Shown here piece after piece: positions 1 through 10,300 of a DNA stretch of 24,624 nucleotides. Every line of letters starts with the position of its first letter. Within the stretch, counting starts at the first letter, position 1. The notes under the pieces are model-generated. The model searched no databases and had not been told where the DNA came from. It was given only the letters and a program-made list of their open reading frames with translations. Source of the stretch: Planctomycetaceae bacterium (GTDB taxonomy: Bacteria > Planctomycetota > Planctomycetia > Pirellulales > Pirellulaceae); the NCBI GenBank assembly GCA_005773145.1, contig SXHS01000291.1, positions 1-24,624 of the forward strand. Direction: 5' to 3'. The position numbers and the translations under genes are program-made.

Positions 1-229
1 CGCCTGCACGTTCGTGCTCGATATGGACCCGGAGCGGGCCAAGCAACGCCGCCAGCGCGCTGCGGATCGCATGGAACGGCGCGATGCCGATTATTTTCAG
101 CGGGTGCGGCGGGGGTTCTTGACCGAGGCACAACGTCACCCAGACCGTATTTTCGTAATCAACGCGGATCAAGAGATGGATCAAGTCCATCGCGAAATCA
201 TCGCGGTGGCACAAGGTGTTTTGTCGTGA
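1..229 (+). CDS. tmk: Thymidylate kinase, C-terminal part (truncated by window edge)
   Basis: The frame is open from base 2 and ends at TGA 227-229, giving the last ~75 residues of a protein. Thymidylate kinase phosphorylates dTMP to dTDP in the cytosol, for DNA precursor supply. The visible part matches the family C-terminus: a hydrophobic strand ending in LDMDPERA (the LDxxPE motif after the lid region), an arginine-rich lid-like stretch with DRME, a helix with F..RVR.GFL, then the strand RIFVINADQ followed by the closing helix. The N-terminal P-loop is outside the window. The stop overlaps the start of holB (TGATG), which suggests translational coupling; tmk-holB adjacency is common in bacteria. 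The assignment rests on this C-terminal pattern plus the neighbour. Confidence 0.85.
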   Translation, partial: ACTFVLDMDPERAKQRRQRAADRMERRDADYFQRVRRGFLTEAQRHPDRIFVINADQEMDQVHREIIAVAQGVLS

Positions 230-1287
230 TGAAGTTCATTGGCAATGCCCATCTGTTCGACGAATTCCGCGAAGTGCTGCAGCGAGGGCGCCTGAGCTCG
301 ACATTCCTGTTTGTCGGTGAGGAAGGCATTGGTAAACGCACGTTTGCCCTGCGGCTGGCCCAATCGCTACTGTGCGGGCAACGTCCGGCGTGGGAATTGA
401 CTCCTTGCCAGACGTGTCCCAGTTGCCGTCAAGTGCAGGCCGGGTCGCATCCGGACTTGGAGCAGATCGCCCGTCCGGCAGACCGTAGTTTCCTGCCTGT
501 GGATATCTTTTTGGGCGATCGGCAACATCGCATGCGCGAGGGATTGTGTCATTGGATCTCGCTGCGTCCGGCCGCTGGCACACGCAAGATAGCAATCATC
601 GACGATGCCGACTATCTGAATGAGGAAGGGGCCAATTGCCTGCTGAAGACACTGGAAGAACCCCCGCCACAGTCGTTGTTGATATTGATCGGGACGAGTC
701 TGCATCGTCAGCTTCCCACCATACGTTCCCGCTGCCAAATAATTCGCTTTCGCTCACTTTCCGAGACGGAGGTCGTGGAGTTGTTGCTGATGCAAGGCGC
801 GGTGGCCGATGCGCAGGAGGCCGAGTCCTTAGCGGTGATGGCGGGGGGGAGTCCGGCCATTGCCCGACAATTGTGCGACGCGAGCCTGCGGCAAATGCGA
901 TCCGAATTGCTGGAGACACTGGCTCAAGCCGATTGGGACAGCGGTGAACTCGCGCGGCAGATCGTGGCCTACATGGAGGAGTCGGGGACGGAAGCGTCCC
1001 TCAAACGGCAGCGATTGCGGGAGGTGATTCACCAGGCTGGCGAATTCTATCGGCACCACATGCGACAACAGTGTCATGCGACAACAATGGGGGATGACTG
1101 CCTGACGCGGGCTCTCGCCGTTGCACATTCCCAAGCAGTGCTCGACGAAGAACGGGCCTCCGACTGCGTCTTGCGCTGCTTCGCGGCTCTTGCCCAAGTG
1201 GATGCCAACGCGCACCCGACTACGCTCGTATCGGCGTGGCTGGACGATCTGCATCAACTCAGCCGTGGCTGCCCGACCACCAGTTAA
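229..1287 (+). CDS. holB: DNA polymerase III delta prime subunit
   Basis: 352 aa. This is a clamp-loader AAA+ subunit that helps load the beta sliding clamp at the replication fork. Residues 30-38 read GEEGIGKRT, a Walker A-like loop. A zinc module follows, with Cys49 and a CxxCxxC cluster at Cys60, Cys63 and Cys66, leading into AGSHPD. Walker B-like DDAD lies at 125-128, then KTLEEPP, and the SRC motif with the arginine finger at 167-169. Zinc cluster, SRC and length all fit HolB better than DnaX, which is longer. I chose ATG 229, which overlaps the tmk stop; a GTG at 226 immediately precedes it in frame. The C-terminal third (from ~200) is helical and poorly conserved, as usual. It is the distal visible gene of a tmk-holB unit and converges on the DUF1501 gene 58 bp downstream. 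Confidence 0.9.
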   Translation: MKFIGNAHLFDEFREVLQRGRLSSTFLFVGEEGIGKRTFALRLAQSLLCGQRPAWELTPCQTCPSCRQVQAGSHPDLEQIARPADRSFLPVDIFLGDRQHRMREGLCHWISLRPAAGTRKIAIIDDADYLNEEGANCLLKTLEEPPPQSLLILIGTSLHRQLPTIRSRCQIIRFRSLSETEVVELLLMQGAVADAQEAESLAVMAGGSPAIARQLCDASLRQMRSELLETLAQADWDSGELARQIVAYMEESGTEASLKRQRLREVIHQAGEFYRHHMRQQCHATTMGDDCLTRALAVAHSQAVLDEERASDCVLRCFAALAQVDANAHPTTLVSAWLDDLHQLSRGCPTTS

Positions 1288-1345
1288 AACGCCGTCACCG
1301 AATAAAACGCGGTGCCCCCACGCCGATTGCTGCCACCGCGCTTCT

Positions 1346-2806
1346 TCAGGCCAATAGGCCTGGTACCACCTTGCCGTGGACATCGGTCAAGCGGTAATCA
1401 CGTCCTTGAAAGCGGGCGGTCAGTCGTTCGTGGTCGAAGCCCAGCAGGTGCATCATGGTCGCCTGCAGGTCGTGGATATGGACCGGGTCTTGTGTGATAC
1501 CGAATCCCAACTCGTCCGTTTCGCCGTAGGTCGTTCCGGGGCGAGCACCGCCACCAGCCATCCACATGGTGTAACAGTCGGGATAGTGATCGCGTCCCAG
1601 GACTTTACTGGCGGCCGTACGCCCCTCGCGAAACGGAGTGCGACCAAATTCGCCCCCCCAGACAACCAAGGTGTCATCCAAGAGTCCGCGTTGACGCAGA
1701 TCTCGAATTAGGGCCGCGACGGGCTTATCCATGGTCGCACATTTTTGCGTCAAGCCCGGCCCCAGGCCATTGTCCTCCCCGGTGCCGTGGAAATCCCAGC
1801 CCCAATCGAACAATTGCACGAAGCGCACTCCACTCTCGATGAGCCGTCTTGCCAGCAGGCAATTGTTGGCCAAGCTGGCGCCGCCGGGGGTTGCGCCATA
1901 GGCATCGAGCACGTGTTGTGGTTCTTGTGAAATGTCCATGACATCTGGTACGGATACCTGCATGCGAAAGGCCAGCTCATATTGGGCAATGCGAGTGAGG
2001 GTCTCGGGATGGCCGAACTCAACCATCTGTTCCGCATTCAAGGCCTGCAGCGCGTCGAGGCTGTGGCGCCGCAGGGACCGCGACATACCCTCAGGATCGG
2101 AAACGTATAGGACGGGGTCGCCTTGTGAGCGACATTGAACGCCCTGATACACCGACGGCAAGAAACCACTTCCGAAGGAATTCGTGCCGCCGTTGGGTTG
2201 CACTCCGCTGGAAATCAATACGACGAATCCCGGTAGGTCCGCGTTCTCCGTCCCCAAGCCGTAAGCGATCCAACTCCCCAGCGATGGCCGCCCCGATCGG
2301 GCCGATCCCGTGAAGAGCAACAGTTCGGCTGGGGCATGATTGAACTGATCGGTGGTCATCGATCGGACCACACACATCTCGTCGGCGATACTACGAAAAT
2401 GGGGAAGGGCCTCCGATAACCATAGTCCGGACTCCCCATGCTGTGAAAAGGTATGCGGCGTCCCGAGTAGCTTGGGCACCCCCGTGGTGAATGCGAAACG
2501 CTTTCCGTCTAAATGAGATTGCGGACAATCTTGGCCATCGCGTCGTACCAACTCCGGCTTGTAGTCGAACAGGTCGAGGTTGGGTGGGGACCCGGTCATG
2601 TGCAGGTAAATGATGCGTCGGGCCCGCGCCGGAAAATGCGGTTGGCGTGCCGCCAGTGGGTCAGCGGATGGGCCGCTCGCGGACGCAGCCGACGCACTCG
2701 CCTCGCCGCGACAGGCCGCCAAGCCGATGCTTCCCAGGCTCAGCGCCGACTGACGCAAGAAATATCGACGCGTGGCCAGCTGAATTTGCTCAAGTCGCGG
2801 ATTCAT
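1346..2806 (-). CDS. DUF1501 domain-containing exported protein (Tat signal, possible lipoprotein)
   Basis: 486 aa. The N-terminus has twin arginines at 13-14 (RRYFLRQ) followed by a hydrophobic stretch ending in LAAC at 29-32. This looks like a Tat signal with a lipobox, so the protein is probably exported folded and possibly lipidated. The rest matches DUF1501, a sulfatase/alkaline-phosphatase-like family abundant in planctomycetes: NLDLFDYKP near 80, HAPAE, GRPSLGSW, WDFHG, then GEFGRTP and GRDHYPDC in the C-terminal half. The biochemical role is not established for the family. It lies 58 bp downstream of the PSCyt1/DUF1549/DUF1553 gene on the same strand, the standard pairing, so co-transcription is likely. 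No clear Shine-Dalgarno precedes ATG 2804-2806. Length is normal and I see no damage. A 6-bp stem (1347-1362) spans the stop codon. Confidence 0.88.
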   Translation of the reverse strand: MNPRLEQIQLATRRYFLRQSALSLGSIGLAACRGEASASAASASGPSADPLAARQPHFPARARRIIYLHMTGSPPNLDLFDYKPELVRRDGQDCPQSHLDGKRFAFTTGVPKLLGTPHTFSQHGESGLWLSEALPHFRSIADEMCVVRSMTTDQFNHAPAELLLFTGSARSGRPSLGSWIAYGLGTENADLPGFVVLISSGVQPNGGTNSFGSGFLPSVYQGVQCRSQGDPVLYVSDPEGMSRSLRRHSLDALQALNAEQMVEFGHPETLTRIAQYELAFRMQVSVPDVMDISQEPQHVLDAYGATPGGASLANNCLLARRLIESGVRFVQLFDWGWDFHGTGEDNGLGPGLTQKCATMDKPVAALIRDLRQRGLLDDTLVVWGGEFGRTPFREGRTAASKVLGRDHYPDCYTMWMAGGGARPGTTYGETDELGFGITQDPVHIHDLQATMMHLLGFDHERLTARFQGRDYRLTDVHGKVVPGLLA

Positions 2807-2864
2807 AGTGGCAATGCTCGCTTGTTCTCACCATCCATCAACAACCCAATTCCCTCAATTCGCT

Positions 2865-5222
2865 TCATCGCTTTAGGAACAGCTCGTCCACATTCAACAA
2901 GACATTCGCCACAACAGTCCAGGCAGCCAGTTCCCGGGCAGACACGCTCCATGACTCGGGGATGGGGCCGATGGGCACGGTCGCCAGTGCCAGGGCTGGA
3001 TCGGGCGCGGACTCGCCAGTCGACTGGTGGGTGGGCTCCAACGCCTGGCTCGCCTGATGATACAGGTTAAGCAGAGTTTCGACTTCGCGGTCGGACGGAT
3101 CACGGACCAGACATCGTTGGAACCCTCGCCGAATCTTGTCGATGTCGCTGCCGCCGTCGGCAGCCCACTGCCGGGCCAAGGCCTGGGCCGCCTCCACAAA
3201 GGCTGGGTCATTTAGCGTCACCAACGATTGCAGTGGGGTATTCGTGCGCACGCGGCGCACGGTACACACTTCGCTATTGGGCGCGTCAAACGTCGCCATG
3301 GAAGGATAGGGATTCGACCGACGCCAACTGGTATAGATCCCGCGCCGATACCGGTCCTCACCCTGACTTGCTTTCCAATCGATCGCACCTCCGAAGGCGG
3401 CATTCAATCCCAGTTGTGGCTGCGGCGGATAGACCGACTCGCCGTACATCTTGTGGCTCAACAAGCCGGCGGACCATAAAGCTTGATCCCGAATCACCTC
3501 GGCCGACATGCGGAAGCGGGGGCCTCGCGCCAAGTTTCGATTGTCCGGGTCGCGTTCGTAGTCGGCGGCCGTGACGCGCGACGACTGACCGTAGGTGGCG
3601 GAGGTCACGATCAATTTGATGAAGGCCTTGGTATCCCAGCGCAGTCGAACGAGTTCGCGGGCCAACCAATCCAGTAACTCCGGATGAGAGGGCGCATCTC
3701 CTTGGCTACCAAACTCCTCGCTGGTACGGACGAGGCCCACGCCAAACAAGGCCTCCCAGTAGCGATTGGCCACGACGCGGGATGTGAGCGGATTGCGTGG
3801 ATCGATCAGCCATTCAGCCAGAGCTCGACGGCTCACAGGTCCGGCCGGAACTGCCGCGTGCAGCGTCTCGGGAAGCCCTTCCGCGACGACTTCTCCCAGG
3901 TCCATGAAATTGCCACGCCGTTGCAGCCGCGTCGTGCGCCGTTGATCCCCAGCCAACTCGCGTAGAATCGGCACGGTGGTCGCGTCTTGAGCAATCTCCA
4001 ACAGAGGTCGTTCGTCTTTCTTGTCACTGTCCTCCGTATTGTTCAGGATGGCGAACAAACGAAAATAATCCAATTGTGATATCGGGTCATACTTGTGCGA
4101 ATGACACTGGGCGCAGGCCATGGTCGTTCCCATCCAAACAGCCATCGTGGTGTTCACGCGATCCACGACCGCTAGACTGCGAAATTCTTCGTCGTCCGTC
4201 CCCCCTTCGCTATTGGTCATGGTGTTTCGGTGGAAGGCCGTGGCGATGAGCTGGTCTTGCGTGGGGGCTGGGAATAGGTCTCCGGCGAGCTGTTCCAAAG
4301 TAAATTGATCGAACGGCATGTTGCTGTTCGTGGCACGAATCACCCAATCCCGGTACTTCCAGATCGTGCGCAAGGGATCGTCGGCGTAGCCCGCGGAGTC
4401 GGCATACCGCGCCAGATCCAACCACCTGCGCCCCCAATGCTCGCCGAAGGTCGGTTGGGCCAGCAGTCGATCGACGACTCGATCCAGCGCATCATGCCCC
4501 TCGTCGTTAGCGAACTCACGGGCCCCGTCAAACGTAGGTGGCAGGCCGGTGAGATCCAGCGACAGACGTCGTATCAAGGCGAATCGATCCGCTGCGGGAG
4601 CCGGCGTCAGCGATTCGCGTTCCAATCGTGACAGTACGAAAGTGTCCAGCGGTTGACGCGGCCATTCGTGATTGCGGATTTCAGGAAGTCGTGGCCGTTG
4701 TGGTGTGATGTAGGACCAATGCTGCGTGAATGTCGCTCCCTCGTCGATCCATGCCCTGAGCCGATCCACCTCGGCGCCGGATAAAGTTTTCCCGCTGCCT
4801 TCCGGTGGCATCCGCTCGGCGGGATCCTTGGACAGCACGCGTCGCAACACTTCACTCGTCTCGCTGTGCCCGGGTACGACGGAGGTGGCACCGGACTCGC
4901 CCTGGCCAAACAACCCTTCCGGTCGATCCAAACGGAGGCCGGCTTTGCGTGTGTTTTCATCCGGTCCGTGACATTGAAAACAGGAATTGGACAAGATCGG
5001 ACGAATGTCGCGATTGAAGTCGATCGCCGCCGGGGCTGCGGCCGTCACCTGTTGCAGACGACCGCCGACGCTCAATCCCGAGATGGTCAGTAGTAGCAGC
5101 CATCCCACACGTACGGCGCCGTCAGAAACTCTCGTCGGACACCCTGGCCCGCCGCGCGCCGCCTCGTCAGATCGGGCTGTTGTTGGTTGCCTCAGGTCAC
5201 GGGTTGGGCTGGTACCAGCCAT
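2865..5222 (-). CDS. Planctomycete cytochrome c-like (PSCyt1) / DUF1549 / DUF1553 protein
   Basis: 785 aa from ATG 5220-5222; an in-frame TTG at 5282 would add 20 residues. The start is uncertain: a GGGA sits 7 nt upstream of the ATG, and the hydrophobic signal segment (WLLLLTISGLSV) only begins ~40 residues in. Domains in order: PSCyt1 with heme-binding CFQCH near residue 80 and RKAGLRLD after it; DUF1549 (roughly 170-380) with LDLTGLPPT, WARYADS-type motif and a second CxxCH (CAQCHSHKYDP near 368); DUF1553 in the C-terminal half with NPLTSRVVANRYWEALFG and the TNTPLQSLVTLNDP motif. The family is restricted mainly to Planctomycetota and Verrucomicrobiota and its reaction is unknown; two CxxCH motifs suggest c-type heme and an extracytoplasmic site. 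No LamG-like insert is present, so this is the compact form. It is the first gene of a unit with the DUF1501 gene. Confidence 0.87.
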   Translation of the reverse strand: MAGTSPTRDLRQPTTARSDEAARGGPGCPTRVSDGAVRVGWLLLLTISGLSVGGRLQQVTAAAPAAIDFNRDIRPILSNSCFQCHGPDENTRKAGLRLDRPEGLFGQGESGATSVVPGHSETSEVLRRVLSKDPAERMPPEGSGKTLSGAEVDRLRAWIDEGATFTQHWSYITPQRPRLPEIRNHEWPRQPLDTFVLSRLERESLTPAPAADRFALIRRLSLDLTGLPPTFDGAREFANDEGHDALDRVVDRLLAQPTFGEHWGRRWLDLARYADSAGYADDPLRTIWKYRDWVIRATNSNMPFDQFTLEQLAGDLFPAPTQDQLIATAFHRNTMTNSEGGTDDEEFRSLAVVDRVNTTMAVWMGTTMACAQCHSHKYDPISQLDYFRLFAILNNTEDSDKKDERPLLEIAQDATTVPILRELAGDQRRTTRLQRRGNFMDLGEVVAEGLPETLHAAVPAGPVSRRALAEWLIDPRNPLTSRVVANRYWEALFGVGLVRTSEEFGSQGDAPSHPELLDWLARELVRLRWDTKAFIKLIVTSATYGQSSRVTAADYERDPDNRNLARGPRFRMSAEVIRDQALWSAGLLSHKMYGESVYPPQPQLGLNAAFGGAIDWKASQGEDRYRRGIYTSWRRSNPYPSMATFDAPNSEVCTVRRVRTNTPLQSLVTLNDPAFVEAAQALARQWAADGGSDIDKIRRGFQRCLVRDPSDREVETLLNLYHQASQALEPTHQSTGESAPDPALALATVPIGPIPESWSVSARELAAWTVVANVLLNVDELFLKR

Positions 5223-5309
5223 AGGAAATCCCACACTCAGGGGGCACGTTGGATCGGCGGGAATCGCGCACCGCGAGGCCAAGCCGCTTGGGCAGACCCG
5301 AATCCCTTC

Positions 5310-5318
5310 ATTTTACCA
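5310..5318 (-). promoter_or_regulatory. Candidate extended -10 promoter for the PSCyt1-DUF1501 unit
   Basis: Read on the minus strand, the short AT-rich patch gives TGGTAAAAT, an extended -10 element (TG-N-TAAAAT, 5 of 6 to TATAAT). No convincing -35 lies 16-18 nt upstream. It would give a leader of about 80 nt before ATG 5222, and it sits in the 153-bp gap between this gene and the HAD phosphatase gene. Confidence 0.35.
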
Positions 5319-5375
5319 TGAACGGCCCCCCCACGTGCTAGCGCCGTGACAGGTTTTCCTCACGATGTGCAGCCC

Positions 5376-6059
5376 CTAATAACTGCCGCGCGGCCGCTCG
5401 TCGTTTTTCTGGATCAGTGTCAACAATTCGGAGGGGTGGTGGATGATCGCTTGCGCACCGTTATCCCGCAACTCGGGCTCGCCACGAAAGCCCCAGGTTA
5501 CGCCGACCGCGAACATACCGGCCCTCGTCGCTGTCCGCATGTCGATCGACGTATCGCCGACGTAGAGCCAGCGGTTGGCTGGTAGATCCAGTTGACGGGC
5601 GATCGCTAACGCGCCGGCGGGATCCGGTTTCCGCGGAATGGTCGGGAGCATGCCGGCCACGGCAGCAAACTCGACTTGGGGCAAGAAATGCGCCACGCAC
5701 TGTTGCGTGAACTCATCTGGCTTGTTGGACAGCACGGCCAATACCGCTCCCTGCGCGGCGAGTTCTCGTAGCAGCTCGAGGATGCCGTTATAGGGGCGCG
5801 ACGTTAGGTGCCATTGGTGCCGATAGGTCTCGCGAAAGTCGGAGACGCACGCTGCGATGTTCGCCGAGTCACGATGTGGCTCTGGCAAGCCCCTCTCAAA
5901 TAGAACTGCTACTCCTTCACCGACCAGATGTCGGTAGTCCGTCAGGGAATGCTGGGGGAACCCCCGTTGCGCTAGCACTTGATTGGCTGCATTGGCGATA
6001 TCAGCGAGTGAATCGAGCAGCGTTCCGTCCAAGTCGAACATAACACCGGCGCCATTCAT
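5376..6059 (-). CDS. gph: HAD-family phosphatase, phosphoglycolate phosphatase-like
   Basis: 227 aa. All HAD motifs are present: motif I DLDGT with Asp9 and Asp11, motif II Ser111 in VLSNK, motif III Lys144 in RKPDP, and motif IV GDTSID with Asp169 and Asp173. A helical cap sits between residues 15 and 85, as in subfamily IA. Gph hydrolyses 2-phosphoglycolate to glycolate, but sequence alone does not separate it from related pyrophosphatases (PpaX-type) or other sugar phosphate phosphatases, so the symbol is provisional. ATG 6057-6059 is the only good start; an AAAGGA lies ~11 nt upstream. It begins 56 bp after the HemW-like gene on the same strand and is probably the last gene of that unit. 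Confidence 0.82.
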   Translation of the reverse strand: MNGAGVMFDLDGTLLDSLADIANAANQVLAQRGFPQHSLTDYRHLVGEGVAVLFERGLPEPHRDSANIAACVSDFRETYRHQWHLTSRPYNGILELLRELAAQGAVLAVLSNKPDEFTQQCVAHFLPQVEFAAVAGMLPTIPRKPDPAGALAIARQLDLPANRWLYVGDTSIDMRTATRAGMFAVGVTWGFRGEPELRDNGAQAIIHHPSELLTLIQKNDERPRGSY

Positions 6060-6115
6060 CCTAGGGTGGTCCTTTGCAAAAAATGGGGAATCGAGAGGGA
6101 CCGACGGCGAGCCAA

Positions 6116-7258
6116 CTATACGTGTAAAAATTCCGGCCAGATGGCATCGCTGACCAATAGTCCCTCGGTGGTCAGTCGCAGGTGTCCCTCGTGGAATTCC
6201 AAGAGGCCCAGATCGACAAACTTGCGCACGGCAGGACCGGCCAGGGATTCGACGGTGAATCCGGACACCTGAGCAAAGGCCTGGATATCAACCCCTTGCA
6301 AGCGGCGCATGCCAAATACCAATTGCTCGCGTGCCAAATCGGCGGGGGCCAATTCCTCCGACTCGGCGACCGGCGATAGTCCGGCCAGCACGCGGTGCAG
6401 GTACGTGGTGGTGCTGCGATGGTTCACTTGTCGCTGGCCGTGAACGAAGCGGGCCGCGCCGGGCCCGACGGCATGGTAGGACTGGCCGGTCCAATAGACT
6501 TCGTTATGGCGGCAGCGGAATCCGTGGCGCGCGAAGTTGGACACTTCGTAGTGATCCCAATCATTGGCCCGTAGCCGGTTCATCGTCTCGACATACATGA
6601 GACGCTGTTCCTCCTCGGCAACCGGGAGGAGCTGACGTCGCAAGAGGCGTCCCCAAAAGGTAGTTCCCCGTTCAAACGTTAGGCCATAGGTGGAGAGGTG
6701 CTGCACATTGAGCGTCAGGGCCGTATCCAGATCCCGTTCCCAGTCGGCGAGTGTTTCGTGTGGTGCCGCGAAGATCAAATCCAGCGACAGGTTGGGAATC
6801 GCGGGGCGCAGGCATTCGACCGCCCGCACGATATCGTCGGGTGTGTGCTCACGTTCCAAGGCCATTAGTTTTCCTGGGTGAAACGACTGAGCCCCCAAAC
6901 TGACGCGGTTAACCTTGGCCGCGCGCAGCACGGAGACTTTATCGGGCGTGATGTCGATAGGATTTGCTTCGACGCTGAACTCGTGATTTTCACAAACAGG
7001 AAACCATTTCTGCAGCAGTTGCAGGAATCTCGCCAGCGGTTCGGGGGGGAGATACGTGGGGGTTCCACCCCCCACATAGAGTGTGTGCACGGGCTGTGGT
7101 ACGCGGAGCCAAGACAACTCGATTTCGATTGCCCGCAAATAATCTTCGACAAGATCGTCCCGGTCGCTAACGACAGTGAAATTGCAGTAGCCACAGCGGT
7201 GGCTGCAGAAGGGGACGTGTGCGTAGGCGGCCTGAGGTTGCTCGAAGGATCGTTGCAT
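6116..7258 (-). CDS. hemW: HemW-like radical SAM protein (heme chaperone, coproporphyrinogen oxidase-like)
   Basis: 380 aa from ATG 7256-7258. A GTG at 7298-7300 directly abuts the TAG of the upstream gene and would add 14 residues; I prefer the ATG because it puts the radical SAM cysteines at 18, 22 and 25, the usual distance in HemW. The motif is CSHRCGYCNF: CxxxCxYC followed by Asn-Phe, without the fourth Cys of true HemN (CxxxCxFCxC). That argues for HemW, a heme-binding chaperone, rather than oxygen-independent coproporphyrinogen III dehydrogenase. Further family marks are VGGGTPTYL, FSVEANP, NRVSLGAQSF and NEVYWTGQSYHAVGPGA. The C-terminal ~70 residues form the HemN_C winged-helix-like domain. 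It follows the 1416-aa gene with no gap and precedes the HAD gene by 56 bp. Confidence 0.88.
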   Translation of the reverse strand: MQRSFEQPQAAYAHVPFCSHRCGYCNFTVVSDRDDLVEDYLRAIEIELSWLRVPQPVHTLYVGGGTPTYLPPEPLARFLQLLQKWFPVCENHEFSVEANPIDITPDKVSVLRAAKVNRVSLGAQSFHPGKLMALEREHTPDDIVRAVECLRPAIPNLSLDLIFAAPHETLADWERDLDTALTLNVQHLSTYGLTFERGTTFWGRLLRRQLLPVAEEEQRLMYVETMNRLRANDWDHYEVSNFARHGFRCRHNEVYWTGQSYHAVGPGAARFVHGQRQVNHRSTTTYLHRVLAGLSPVAESEELAPADLAREQLVFGMRRLQGVDIQAFAQVSGFTVESLAGPAVRKFVDLGLLEFHEGHLRLTTEGLLVSDAIWPEFLHV

Positions 7259-7300
7259 CTCGGTATGGTGGCGGTGGGAACACCGCCCGACGGGGTCCAC

Positions 7301-10300
7301 CTACTGGTCCCAGTTGTTGATCTGTCTCAGCGCCAGAGCCAGGGAGAGCGGATTGGCGGGGAACAACAGGCGCAGCCAGCGCACGTCATCATCTTCAAGA
7401 TTCTGCTGTTGGATGCGATCCACTTCTTGATGGAGGGCCGTTAACCAGGCGGGGATCTCGAAGCCGCCGCCGGTCGATTCTCGCAGCAACAGATCGGCTT
7501 CCTCTTGTAAAAGTTCGAAAGCCGGCTGTGAGCCGGTATCTTCGACCTGTTGCATGGCCGGCTCAATGAGCGCCCGCATACGGTCAATGGCCAGGCAGCG
7601 AAGGAAACGCTCCCCCACGCGGTCGGCGATGGAGGCCATTCGCATCGCGTACTTCTGCTGCAACTCGGTCAAGCGTTCCACGTAATTCTCGGCCTCGCCA
7701 CCGATACGTTCGACGAGCGCACGTCGCCAGAGCGCGGCTGCTTCCGGGCAGCCCCCTCGCAACAGCACTTCATGCGCGACCACCACGGGGCGCAAATTCC
7801 AGACCACACGCTCGTACGAGGCTCGAAATCGCAAGAAGTCGAGCAATGCGTACAGGTTGTCCCCGGAATCGGACTGCGTCGTTGTGCTGTTGTAGTCCCG
7901 GTATTCCTCGTAATTCTCGACAATGGCTTCCAAAATCGTCGTCAGGTATTCGATAGCCGTGTCGCGAGAGATGTTTTCATCCAGTTCTCGCAAGAGGAGC
8001 CACGGCTCCACTTCATCCTCATGTTCGACCAGATAATCCAGCCAGGTCCCCACACCTTGGTGCAGAATGGCACGCAAATTCCCCATGTTCAGAAACGTCT
8101 GCGTGAAAATGTCCCGACCATATCGCTTGATGAACGTCACCAACGATTCCCACTCCTCGGTATCGCTCACCCGTTCCAAAACCGACAGCCGCAGCGTGCG
8201 ACTGTGCTTGAGCCAGATCAAGAGCATGCGTTCGGTAATATGCTCAACGCACTCCACGAGTCGAGTCGAGACGTCGGAGCGTTGTTTGCGGGCAGTGGCC
8301 CCCTGTTTTTTGACGGATTTCGCGGGGAGTGACTCGAGTTCACGCCGCGCGGCCGATACGATCGACTCCACCAGCGCCCGGTATCCATCCTCAAAAAGTT
8401 CGTCGAATTGGGTCACAGCCCCGGGACCAGCGGGGCGCGTCCTTTCCATCTTGCGAGCCATGTCCAACAACTGGCGGGTTTCGGTGAGAAGGCCAATGCG
8501 GGGCAAACTGATTGCCAAGATGCGCATCGTATTTTGTAACTGCCGCGAAGCCACGATGTCCAAAGGACGACCACCGCGTGCCAAGGGGACATACAGCGAA
8601 GTCTGTTCTTTGATCGCGGCCCGGTACTTGACCAAAGCCTGACGCACGCCGCGGCGATTCGCCCGGTGCAGTTGAGCGAGCAGCTGCGCTCCCAGTCGAT
8701 GTTCGTCGGTCAACGGTTGTTCGTCGGTGAGTGTTTGGGCCAGGTCGGGGCGTACCACGAGGAGCGATGCCAGAATCCACTGGGCTGCGGAGGTCGTCTC
8801 CACGGCGGCAATGATAATCTGCTCCATAAGCGCGTCACGCGCCGCGCGCTGCCGATCGTAATCGATCATGTCCTCCGAAGTGCCACTGGGAGAACGCAAA
8901 CGATACGATTGCACGACTTCAAGTAGTTGTAGCAACTCTCGTCGATTGCGTTCCGCCTGTCGATACCAGGGGACAAGGTGCTCGCAAAGGGAGGACGGAG
9001 GCTGCGGCGCGACTTCACCCGCTCCCGTGTTGTCCGCGTCAGCGGCGTGCTGGGACTGTATACCCGGGCAGGCCATGGCCGCCGTGCGCCACAGGCAAGC
9101 GAGATGATGGAGAAACGCCAACCGCTCCACGATCCGTTCGCATTCCGATTCCAACGCGTCGTACGTCGAATCGTCTCGGTCAAAGATTCCGCTCTGCACG
9201 CCATCGTCGGTGCTGTCGCGATAGACCACATCTTCGTAGGCCGCCCCGAATAACTCCCGATCCTCGTCCTCGGACTCGTCGATTTCTCCAGCGCCGGCAG
9301 CCTCCACTTTTGGTAGGTCGCCGGCAGAAGCCGTTTTCAAGGAGAATTCGGGAACCACCCAATACTCCTCAGCATTGGCTTCCAAATAATCAAAAAATTT
9401 CCGCACCAGCGCCCAGGTTTCCTGTGGCGTGCGGATCGCGGAGCTGGTCGTGGCCGCTGTCCCACGTCCGGGGAACATCGCACTGGGATGAGGAGGGAGT
9501 GCCTGGGGGTGGCAACTGTAAATCTGCTGGGCCAACCAGCGTTCGGCCAATTGATACAACGAGGCACCGCCATACTCCAACGTGATCTGACGGGCACGGC
9601 TCACCCATTGCACCAACAACGCCAGCGAGGAGACCACATCCCCGCGATCCAGCAAACGCTCGACAACCAAGGCATTCGAGCGCGGCGAATTAAACATTTC
9701 GACATGCGGAGACCAAAAGGCGATGTCGCCTGCCGCCGCCCCCCCCTTGTGCCACAGGTTCAACGCTCGGGCCACGTTTCCCGCGGCCTCGAAGGCATCC
9801 AGGGCCGATGTGCCTGGAACCCCCTCCACCTCATGAATGGCAAACTGATGCCACCAACGGGCTGCCTGTTCAAATTTCAGCGAAACGTGTTGACACACTT
9901 CCTCATGATCGACGGCGGCTGCCTCGCCCCAAACTGCCGAATAGGCTTCGAAAACCTGATTCATACGGTCGATAATCTCATCGACCCGATGATCGTGAAC
10001 GCTGTTTTCCAGCGCCGGAAACAGGCTGATCTGCCCGTCGAATCCCAGGACGTTCCAAGGATCCACCATGGCGCCGCACTCGATCGCCCGGTGGATCAAC
10101 TCCATTGCCTGGTCCACGTGGCGCGCGGCGGCTTCCAATTCGCCCCGCTTGCGACTCCGTTCTGCGGCGACCAGCGCACATTCCACTTGACAGGCCATGC
10201 GCGACGAAGCGACGGGCAGGGACTGCGCCAACGTCTCCGCCTGCTCCGGATATCCCATCCGTGCGTAGAGCCTCGCCAACTGAGCCCGCTCCAACTGGGT

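Noticed and set aside
226..228. GTG start for holB
   Set aside because: The adjacent ATG at 229 gives the same protein minus one residue and forms the typical TGATG overlap with tmk.
1347..1362. CAGGCC/GGCCTG stem between holB and the DUF1501 gene as a terminator
   Set aside because: No T tract follows on either strand and the stem lies over the last codons of the DUF1501 gene.
7550..8332. 260-aa open frame on the plus strand
   Set aside because: Antisense shadow within the 1416-aa gene, no supporting start signal or motif.
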